The position numbers were made by a program, and so were the translations under genes. Below are positions 15,293 to 21,116 of a DNA stretch of 21,116 nucleotides, piece after piece; the first letter of the stretch is position 1, and the number at the start of each line of letters is the position of its first letter. The DNA is from CAZDQL01 sp964507325. GTDB taxonomy: Bacteria; Planctomycetota; UBA1135; GCA-002686595. The DNA is taken from assembly GCA_964507325.1 (NCBI GenBank), contig CAZDQL010000109.1, positions 1 to 21,116 of the forward strand, in the 5' to 3' direction. Under the pieces are notes generated by a model. It was not told where the DNA came from. It worked only from the letters and a program-made list of their open reading frames with translations, and did not search any database.

Positions 15293-16225
15293 CTACGTCT
15301 CCTCCCGGAAGCTCGCGGGCCCCTGCCGCCGCCGGTCGACCTCGAAGCGGAACACGTCGCTGCGATGGTAGTGCCCCGCGGGGTCGAAGTTCTGGCGTTC
15401 GCCGAGCAGCAGGCCGCGGTCGAGGTCGGCGCTGATCAGGCCCTCCTGCGCGCGGTCGAGGGAGGTGAGCTCGCCACCGTCGGGTCCGACGATGCGGCTG
15501 CCGCCCGAGTGGAGGATGCCGTCGGGCGCGTCCTCCAGCAGCGCTTCGCGGGCGGGCAGGTCCGCCGGCAGGTCCTCGGCACGCAGCACGCCCGAGGCGG
15601 CGACGACGTAGTTGCGCCCCTCGCGGGCGGTGAAGCGACTGATGTTCCGGGTGATCTCCGGGGAGCCGGGCCACAGAGCCACGTGGACCTCCTCGCCGTC
15701 GGCGTACAGCGCCAGGCGCGCGGCCGGCATCCAGTTCTCCCAGCAGTTCAGGGCCCCCACGCGCCAGCCGTCGACCTGCTGCGTGCGCAGGCCGTGGCCG
15801 TCGCCCCAGCCCCAGGCGAGGCGCTCCTCGTAGGTGGGTACGAGCTTGCGGTGGGCGAGCCAAGTGCCGTCGGGATGGACCCAGAGCGCCGTGCACCACA
15901 GCGTCCCGCGACCGCGCTCGATCACGCCCACCACCAGGCTCAGGCCCAGGTCGCCGGCGCAGCGGCAGAGGTCGGCGAGCTCCGGGCCGGGGAGCTCCAC
16001 GGCCTGGTCGAGGTAGCGGGCGTGGATCTGCTTCTGCAGCGGGTCGTCGAAGGCCGCGCCGTGGGTGCGCGCGAGCCAGGTCGGGTAGCCCGGGAGCACG
16101 GCCTCCGGGAAGACCACCAGGCGAGAGCCCTCGGCGGCGGCCTTCTCGGACCACTCCAGGATCTTCATCAGGGTGGCGGCGCGGTCGAGGAAGACGGGGG
16201 CGACCTGGGCGGCGGTGACACGCAT
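15293..16225 (-). CDS. Nitrilase (carbon-nitrogen hydrolase family)
   Basis: The predicted cytoplasmic enzyme of 310 residues hydrolyses nitriles to carboxylic acids. The Glu-Lys-Cys triad is complete: Glu41 in FPEAVLPGYP, Lys127 in HRKLVPTYEER and Cys161 in NCWENWMP. The NCWEN context and the later HYHRSDVF (285-292) are typical of true nitrilases (branch 1) rather than amidases or carbamoylases. Start: MRVTAAQVAPVFLDRAAT is the standard family N-terminus, giving ATG at 16225 rather than a start 45 bases further upstream. No SD is visible, while a -10-like TAGAAT lies 8 bases upstream of the ATG, suggesting a leaderless message. It converges on the GH38-like gene with 51 bases between the stops. 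No natural substrate is suggested by the neighbours, which are exported hydrolases. Confidence 0.93.
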   Translation of the reverse strand: MRVTAAQVAPVFLDRAATLMKILEWSEKAAAEGSRLVVFPEAVLPGYPTWLARTHGAAFDDPLQKQIHARYLDQAVELPGPELADLCRCAGDLGLSLVVGVIERGRGTLWCTALWVHPDGTWLAHRKLVPTYEERLAWGWGDGHGLRTQQVDGWRVGALNCWENWMPAARLALYADGEEVHVALWPGSPEITRNISRFTAREGRNYVVAASGVLRAEDLPADLPAREALLEDAPDGILHSGGSRIVGPDGGELTSLDRAQEGLISADLDRGLLLGERQNFDPAGHYHRSDVFRFEVDRRRQGPASFREET

Positions 16226-16233
16226 GGGATGGG

Positions 16234-16263
16234 ATTCTAGCGGCTCCTCCAGATCAGCATCAG
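16234..16263 (-). promoter_or_regulatory. Candidate promoter of the nitrilase gene
   Basis: Read on the minus strand, TAGAAT (16239-16234) matches the -10 consensus at five of six positions. CTGATG (16263-16258) is a weak -35 after an 18-base spacer. Initiation 6-8 bases below the -10 would fall at or within a base or two of the ATG at 16225, so the transcript would have essentially no 5' leader. Confidence 0.5.
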
Positions 16264-16301
16264 GCCGCAACCACGCCGTCCGTCGGTCTCGGAGCGCACC
16301 T

Positions 16302-16320
16302 GGCCGTGTGCATCACGGCC
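16302..16320 (-). terminator. Hairpin directly after the GH39-like gene
   Basis: GGCCGTG (16302-16308) and CACGGCC (16314-16320) form a perfect 7-bp stem with a 5-base loop. On the minus strand it begins at the very next base after the GH39-like stop codon. It lacks a U-tail. Position and symmetry suggest termination or 3'-end stabilisation before the separately promoted nitrilase gene. Confidence 0.45.
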
Positions 16321-18582
16321 CTAGCGGGAGATGCGCAGAAGGAGACGCAGGACCTCGTGGGAGGAGACGGCGCAGGCCACCGAGTTGCCCTGCACGACCG
16401 CCGCCCGGCTTGGATCGTGCTGCATGCGCACGGCCTCGCAGGCGAGGATCTCGATGGCCCGCACGCCCTCGAAATCCAGGACGAGACGCCGCGTCTCGAC
16501 CGGATGCGAGTCGTGGACGGCCTGCGCGGCGGCAAAGGCCTCGGCCCACTCCGCGCTGGGAGACTCCCCCGCGGCGATCGCCCGCGCCAGCCGATCGCCG
16601 ACGCGGTAGGCCTGGGCGGCTTGCTCTCGATCGAAGCCCTGCTCCTGCAGCAGCTCCCAGGCGGCCGCCTGGCGAGGCACCGAGCCCAGCCCCCAGAGCA
16701 TCAAGTCGTACACGTCATCGGCCTTCCTGGACACCACGAGCGTGAGCTCCTCGGTCGGACGCAGGATCGCGATGCCCTGGCTGCCGCGGGCGAGCCGATC
16801 GAAGAAGCGGTGCACGAACCACCGGTTGCTGCGCTGTCCCTGCTGGGTCATGAGACCCCACGGCGCGAACCCTCTCGGATCGGGCTTGGCGTGGAACTCC
16901 TCCCAGCAGGAGGCGGTCTGGGCGTCGAGCCCGGCGGCGCGGAAGGCGAGCATCAGCTCGGCGAAGGGGGCGTTGGCGTGCGGGGTGCCGCGATAGGGCG
17001 AGGACCACTCCGTGACCAGCCACTCGGGCTCGCCGGGCAATCCGGTCTCCCTCCATTGCGCGAGATAGGCTGCCCGCGCCTCGGCGATCGCCTCCAGTGG
17101 ACGGCCGAAGTGGTGCCACGAGACGAAATCGAGCGGGAGATCGTGTTCCCTCGCGTAGCGCATCAGCTCGAGGTTGAGGATGTCCGAGCCCGCCTGCTTG
17201 TCGATGCGACCGTCCCACTGGTTCGGGGCGCAGCCTCCGATCTTGCCCGCCGGATCGATCTCGCGGATCGTCCGGGCCGTCACGGCGTAGAGCTCGAGGA
17301 AGTCTCCCAGGGAACCCTGCCAGAACTCGATGTCCGGTTCGTTCCAGAACTCGTAGTAGCGATCGACACCCTCCACCTCCCGGAACACCCGCGCGAGCTC
17401 GGCGATCAGCCGCTTCCAGGTTTGCATGTCTCGCGGGGGATGGGCCTGCTTGTCCTCCCATCCGCCGCCCTCGAATTCGCCCTCTCCCGCGTGACTCGAG
17501 AGCCACGGGGGGACGCCACTGATGTGGATGATCAGCTTGTCGTGGCTGTGGGCGAGCTGCCGCAGATGCTCCCCGCGCTGACGGAGACGGGCGACGAGGT
17601 CCTCCTCGTCTCGGGAGACCTTCGCGTTCCAGCCCCAGGTCCCGAAGAGGCGGGCGGTGTGGTGATCCGGGAACTCCGTCGTGTAGGACCGGTAGCCCGT
17701 CAGGGTGCGGGGATTGAAGAAGATGGAGGAGCGCAGCAGGTCGAGGCCCGAGCCGTCGTACTCAAGACCGTCGACAGCGAGAACGCACCTCGCGCCGCTC
17801 CACTCGAGCTCGCGCTGGATCTGGCGCAGCCTCGCCTGCAGGCCCTCGAGATCGGCCTGGCGCCCGTTCCCTGCGAGGTGGCGCTCGCGAAAGCGTGCCA
17901 CCGGATCGATCTCGACCCTGCCGGCCTCTTCGATCGCGCGACGGACGAGCTCCAGCTCGTCGGAGACCTCCAGCAGCGGGCGTCTCGTCTGCGCGTACTC
18001 CAGGAGCGTCTGCAGCAGGACGTCGAGATCCCAGAGCGCGTGAGGATTCAGCCACCACGAGCCGTCGCCTGCACGATGGAGCGCCCGGCCGAGGCGGGTG
18101 TGGTCCAGGACGAAGCGCACGGGATCTCCCTCCCGTTCGCGACCGAAGCAGGTGTCGAAGACCAGGTCGGCTGCGTCCTCACGACCGAGGAAGGCGCGGA
18201 CGTCGTTCTCCATCGCGGAGTGCCCGCGCAGTTCCTCGGCGATGACGACGAACGCTGTCTTCACCTGCGCCACCGCCTGCGACCGCTCGTCTCGCCTGCG
18301 GTCGAATGACTCGTCCTGCGCCGAGGCCTCGAGCTCCTGCAACGCTGCCATCCGGAGCTCGCTGCGCTCTTGCTCGGCGATTGCGACGAGGCGCTCCTGG
18401 ATTGCGATACGACCCGCGAGCGTGTCGAACGCCTCGGGCAGATCCTCGATGAGGGCCTCGAGCTCGTCCGCCGCTCCCCCTCGCCGACACCCCTCCTCCG
18501 ACCTGACGCGCTCGGCCGGAAGCACGCAGGCGAGGAGAGCGAGAGCTGCGCAGCGCCACTTCTCGTTCGATGTGCTCAGCAT
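16321..18582 (-). CDS. Exported GH39-like (clan GH-A) glycoside hydrolase
   Basis: The 753-residue protein has an N-terminal export signal (KWRCAALALLACVLPAERV). LLAC places Cys19 near a lipobox, so it may be a lipoprotein or a normally secreted protein. Residues 35-265 are charged and mostly helical, without a family I recognise. The catalytic barrel follows from about 285: YYEFWNEPDIEFW (409-421, acid/base Glu415 after Asn414) and WLVTEWSSPYRG (521-532, nucleophile Glu525), with LYAVTARTIREIDPAGKIGG (431-450) between them. These match GH39 (beta-xylosidase/alpha-L-iduronidase) enzymes, although a divergent GH-A relative is possible. The ATG has AGGAA (18591-18595) 8 bases upstream. It is transcribed divergently from the acylase gene and lies in line with the nitrilase. 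The substrate is unknown. Confidence 0.82.
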   Translation of the reverse strand: MLSTSNEKWRCAALALLACVLPAERVRSEEGCRRGGAADELEALIEDLPEAFDTLAGRIAIQERLVAIAEQERSELRMAALQELEASAQDESFDRRRDERSQAVAQVKTAFVVIAEELRGHSAMENDVRAFLGREDAADLVFDTCFGREREGDPVRFVLDHTRLGRALHRAGDGSWWLNPHALWDLDVLLQTLLEYAQTRRPLLEVSDELELVRRAIEEAGRVEIDPVARFRERHLAGNGRQADLEGLQARLRQIQRELEWSGARCVLAVDGLEYDGSGLDLLRSSIFFNPRTLTGYRSYTTEFPDHHTARLFGTWGWNAKVSRDEEDLVARLRQRGEHLRQLAHSHDKLIIHISGVPPWLSSHAGEGEFEGGGWEDKQAHPPRDMQTWKRLIAELARVFREVEGVDRYYEFWNEPDIEFWQGSLGDFLELYAVTARTIREIDPAGKIGGCAPNQWDGRIDKQAGSDILNLELMRYAREHDLPLDFVSWHHFGRPLEAIAEARAAYLAQWRETGLPGEPEWLVTEWSSPYRGTPHANAPFAELMLAFRAAGLDAQTASCWEEFHAKPDPRGFAPWGLMTQQGQRSNRWFVHRFFDRLARGSQGIAILRPTEELTLVVSRKADDVYDLMLWGLGSVPRQAAAWELLQEQGFDREQAAQAYRVGDRLARAIAAGESPSAEWAEAFAAAQAVHDSHPVETRRLVLDFEGVRAIEILACEAVRMQHDPSRAAVVQGNSVACAVSSHEVLRLLLRISR

Positions 18583-18834
18583 CTGTCAGCTTCCTGCAAG
18601 ATCGCGAGCTGTGCGCTGGCTCCGAGAAGGACGGGGAATCCGTGGCGACGCCGATTCCGTCGTTCGCCAGCCCCCTCAGGAGCGGAGGGTTGTCCAGACG
18701 TGAACTCGATCATGGTGTCTCTGCCGTCGTCGGAGCACTATCGTTCGTCCGCGTCGTGCGCAGAGCGAACGCTACCATGCCCGAGCGCCGTCCGTGGTGA
18801 CGGGGCACGAAACGCCAACCGACTGAGACCATCC
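18583..18834. promoter_or_regulatory. Divergent intergenic region between the GH39-like and acylase genes
   Basis: These 252 bases must hold the promoters of both flanking genes. On the minus side only the SD (AGGAA, 18591-18595) is clear. On the plus side the CGCTACCATGC element lies at 18770-18780. A minus-strand ACACCATGAT (18717-18708) resembles it loosely (shared ACCATG) but is 129 bases from the GH39-like start. Frames running through the region look like shadows, with no start/SD combination or protein-like composition. Confidence 0.5.
18770..18780 (+). promoter_or_regulatory. Shared 11-mer upstream of the acylase gene (candidate promoter or operator)
   Basis: CGCTACCATGC is identical to the copy at 11799-11809. 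Here it lies 54 bases before the ATG at 18835. In both cases it is the only occurrence in the upstream region. A -10 role for TACCAT or a transcription-factor site are both possible. Confidence 0.4.
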
Positions 18835-21057
18835 ATGCTCTGGACGTCCCTCCTCGCCAGTGGAGCCGTGGCGCTTGCCGCGAGCCCCGCCCCGCCCGCC
18901 GATCTCGAGAGCGCGCAGCGCGCGCGGATCGAGGCGCTCGCACGATCGGTCACCATCCAGCGCGACACCTTCGGCGTTCCCCACGTCTACGGGCCGACCG
19001 ATGCAAGTGTCGTGTTCGGGTTCACCTACGCCCGTTGCGAAGACCGCTTCGCCACCCTCGAGCGGTTCTACCTGCGGGCACTGGGGCGGCTCGCGGAGGT
19101 GTACGGCGAGGCCGGCCTCGGCTCCGACGTCCTGATGCGGGCGGTCGAGATCGAGCGCCTGTCGCGAGCCGAGTACGAGCGCGCCGATCCCGAGCTGCGT
19201 GCGCTCTGTGATGCGTTCGCCGCTGCCGTCAACCACTTCCTCGCCCAGCACCCCGAAGTCGAGCCCGAGCTGCTCACGCACTGGGAACCCTGGTTCCCGC
19301 TGGCCGGGCAGCGGGCGATGTGGAGCCTCTACGGCTTCGAGTGGAACGGCATCACGACGCAGGACGTACTCGCTGCGGTCGAATGGGTGCAGGAGGACGC
19401 CTCCGACGACGAGGAAGCTCGGGAGGATCGCGACTCGCGTCAGGCCTGCGCCGCGCCGCTGAGCCTGACCGGTCGCTGGGACCTGGGCTGCAACGAGTGG
19501 GCTCTCGCGCCGTCGCGCACCGCCTCGGGCCACGCGCTGCTCCTCATCGATCTACACCTGCCGCTCGAGGCTCCCTATGAGGGGCACCTGATCAGCGAGG
19601 AGGGCTACCGGCTCTCGGGCTGCGTCGCCTACGGCCACTGCATCCTGCCGATCCTCGGCTTCAACGATCGGCTCGGCTGGGCGTTCACGAACAACTACAT
19701 CGACTGGGTCGACCTCTACCGCGAGCGCTTCGACGATCCCGACGATCCGCTGCGCTACCGCTACGGCGACGAGTGGCGGTCGGCCGAGACGTGGACCGAC
19801 CAGATCCGAGTGAAGACGGCCGAGGGGGTGGCGACACGCCGCGTGCGGTTCAAGAGGACGCACCACGGCCCGATCCTGGCCGAGCGCGCGGGCCAGCCCG
19901 TTGCCGTGAAGATCGCCGGGATCGAGGAGGGCGGCGTGCTCCAGCAGCTCTACGACATGGGGCGTGCACAGGATCTCGACGCGTTCCGGACGGCACTCGA
20001 CCGCAACGCGCTCGTCAACCAGAACCTGCTGTACGCCGATGCGGATGGGCACATCCTCTACGTCTACAACGGCCTTGTTCCCTGCCGACCGACCGGACCC
20101 GACTGGTCCGAGCCGGTGGACGGGAGCGATCCGGCCAACGAATGGTCGGGCGTGCACCGCCTGGGGGATCGTCCCCAGGTCCTCGATCCCGAGAGCGGCT
20201 TTCTGCAGAACTGCAACTCCTCGCCGTTCGGCGCCACCGACGGCCTGGGCATGGAGCGCGACTCGTTCCCGACCTACATGATCGGGCAGGGCGATCGTGA
20301 CAACGAGCGCGCGAGGGAAGCGCGACGCCTGCTCGGGTCACTGCGTGACGTGACGTTCGAACAATGGGCCGCGATCCCGTTCCACACGTACGTCCCGGCC
20401 GAGAGGAGCCTCGACGCGCTCTGCGCGGAATTCGATCGCGCCGAGCCCGGAGAGGTCGAGCAGCTCGCGCAGCCGGTACAGGTCCTGCGCGATTGGGACC
20501 GTCACACCGGGATCCGGTCCGTCGCGACGACCCTCTATCAGCTCTGGACCGAGAAGCGGTACGCGGCCGGCGGGGGGTCCGCCCTCGACAAGTTGCGCTC
20601 GGTCGTGTCCGAGCTCGAGAGGCAGCATGGTTCCTGGAGCATCGCCTGGGGGGACGTCAACCGGCATCAGCGTCCCGAGGGGGAAGGGAGCTTCTCCGAC
20701 GAGCGCATGAGCTTGCCGATCGCCGGAACCCTGACCGGCGGAGCCTGGGTCTACATCTCGAGGCCGCTGGGGAGCGGACCGCGTCGGTACGGCGTACACG
20801 GGCATGCCTACGTGTGCGCCGTGGAGTTCGGCAGCACCCCACGTGCACGTTCGATCATCCCCTACGGCCAGAGCAGCGACCCGCGCTCGCCACACTACTT
20901 CGATCAGGGACCCTACTACGCGAGCGGCCAGCTCAAGCCCTGCTGGCGTGCGAAGAAGGACCTGGACCGACACACGTCGCGGCTCTATCACCCAGGAGAG
21001 GAGTCGACCTCGACGGTTCCGGAAGCCGCCGGCGACCGTCCCTCCGGCGGCGGATAG
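18835..21057 (+). CDS. Exported penicillin-acylase-family Ntn hydrolase with Cys at the nucleophile position
   Basis: The 740-residue precursor has a signal peptide (MLWTSLLASGAVALAASPA). The alpha-like part shows the family start TIQRDTFGVPHVYGPTD (40-56) and FGFTYARCEDRFATLERF (61-78). A very acidic linker (187-204) precedes the autoprocessing site, where the family normally reads G-S-N. Here it is LGCNEWALAPSRTASG (217-232), so Cys219 would become the N-terminal residue of the beta chain. Further family features are LGFNDRLGWAFTNN (274-287) and QNLLYADADGHI (396-407), whose Asn397 is a candidate for the oxyanion Asn. Members cleave amide-linked acyl groups from penicillins, acyl-homoserine lactones or other N-acyl compounds in the periplasm. 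The SD before the ATG is weak. The substrate is not predictable here. Confidence 0.88.
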   Translation: MLWTSLLASGAVALAASPAPPADLESAQRARIEALARSVTIQRDTFGVPHVYGPTDASVVFGFTYARCEDRFATLERFYLRALGRLAEVYGEAGLGSDVLMRAVEIERLSRAEYERADPELRALCDAFAAAVNHFLAQHPEVEPELLTHWEPWFPLAGQRAMWSLYGFEWNGITTQDVLAAVEWVQEDASDDEEAREDRDSRQACAAPLSLTGRWDLGCNEWALAPSRTASGHALLLIDLHLPLEAPYEGHLISEEGYRLSGCVAYGHCILPILGFNDRLGWAFTNNYIDWVDLYRERFDDPDDPLRYRYGDEWRSAETWTDQIRVKTAEGVATRRVRFKRTHHGPILAERAGQPVAVKIAGIEEGGVLQQLYDMGRAQDLDAFRTALDRNALVNQNLLYADADGHILYVYNGLVPCRPTGPDWSEPVDGSDPANEWSGVHRLGDRPQVLDPESGFLQNCNSSPFGATDGLGMERDSFPTYMIGQGDRDNERAREARRLLGSLRDVTFEQWAAIPFHTYVPAERSLDALCAEFDRAEPGEVEQLAQPVQVLRDWDRHTGIRSVATTLYQLWTEKRYAAGGGSALDKLRSVVSELERQHGSWSIAWGDVNRHQRPEGEGSFSDERMSLPIAGTLTGGAWVYISRPLGSGPRRYGVHGHAYVCAVEFGSTPRARSIIPYGQSSDPRSPHYFDQGPYYASGQLKPCWRAKKDLDRHTSRLYHPGEESTSTVPEAAGDRPSGGG

Positions 21058-21116
21058 GTGTTCCAGATGCGACCAGGAAGGCTGGTCGGGGAGGATTGAT
21101 GATGCGATGAAATCAT
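21058..21116 (+). other. Window end: terminator region and possible start of another gene
   Basis: After the hairpin there is GGGGAGG (21088-21094) followed by three ATGs. The first two (21099, 21102) run into TGA within four codons. The third (21107, ATG AAA TCA) remains open at the window edge about 12 bases from the purine-rich stretch. Too little sequence is present to call a gene. Confidence 0.25.
21070..21088 (+). terminator. Hairpin downstream of the acylase gene
   Basis: CGACCAG (21070-21076) and CTGGTCG (21082-21088) form a perfect 7-bp stem around a 5-base loop, 12 bases after the acylase stop. No T-run follows, so it is a likely but imperfect terminator. Confidence 0.45.

Noticed and set aside
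15219..16154. Second minus-strand frame overlapping the nitrilase
   Set aside because: The nitrilase frame has the full catalytic triad. The other is an Arg/Pro/Gly-rich shadow.
18370..18834. Upstream extension of the acylase frame into the GH39-like gene
   Set aside because: A signal peptide begins at the ATG at 18835. The preceding residues are not protein-like and run antisense to the GH39-like N-terminus.
21099..21116. Start of a further gene at the window edge
   Set aside because: Only a possible SD and a few codons are present, and two of the three ATGs hit a stop at once. This cannot be judged without more sequence.

Overview
This window looks like chromosomal DNA of a very GC-rich bacterium. 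Hand-counted 60-base lines give about 72-78% G+C in the left half (2041, 10921) and 63-67% in the right half (13021, 19201). Several genes start with GTG, and stop/start overlaps of the GTGA or ATGA type are common. Secreted HEAT-repeat proteins (one ending in a WQRWW motif), a Calx-beta-like module and many exported enzymes would fit a Planctomycetota-like lineage. That is an inference, because the window has no rRNA or other marker gene. I saw no tRNA, rRNA, CRISPR array, transposase or phage gene.

Left block (137-11723, all + strand). A phosphomannomutase/phosphoglucomutase is followed by an exported HEAT-like protein. Next comes a tightly packed polysaccharide-export module: a Wzm-type ABC-2 permease, a Wzt-type ATPase with a C-terminal glycan-recognition domain, and a methyltransferase with a C-terminal coiled coil of about 160 residues. 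The permease has a Calx-beta-like domain inserted in the loop between TM3 and TM4, predicted to be periplasmic. The ATPase/methyltransferase/coiled-coil set resembles the Wzt-WbdD chain-capping and length-ruler logic of polymannose O-antigens, but has no kinase domain. The mutase could supply mannose-1-phosphate for GDP-mannose. No glycosyltransferase lies in the window. After this come pabB (aminodeoxychorismate synthase), a small exported HEAT protein, a single-pass membrane protein and an exported coiled-coil protein with an internally duplicated domain of unknown type. The last three are linked by overlapping stop/start codons.

Right block (11855-21057). Four catabolic-type genes lie here: a large exported GH38-like alpha-mannosidase (+), a nitrilase (-), an exported GH39-like glycosidase (-), and an exported penicillin-acylase-family Ntn hydrolase (+). 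The acylase has Cys where the family's N-terminal nucleophile Ser is expected. The GH38 and acylase genes share the 11-mer CGCTACCATGC 46-62 bases upstream of their starts, suggesting co-regulation. The nitrilase has a -10-like box so close to its ATG that its mRNA may be leaderless. Together these genes look like a locus for taking apart an N-acylated or mannose-containing glycan; this is inferred from family membership only.

The strongest candidates for something undescribed are the Calx-beta-bearing exporter permease, the kinase-less capping methyltransferase/ruler beside it, the Cys-nucleophile acylase and the duplicated-domain envelope protein.
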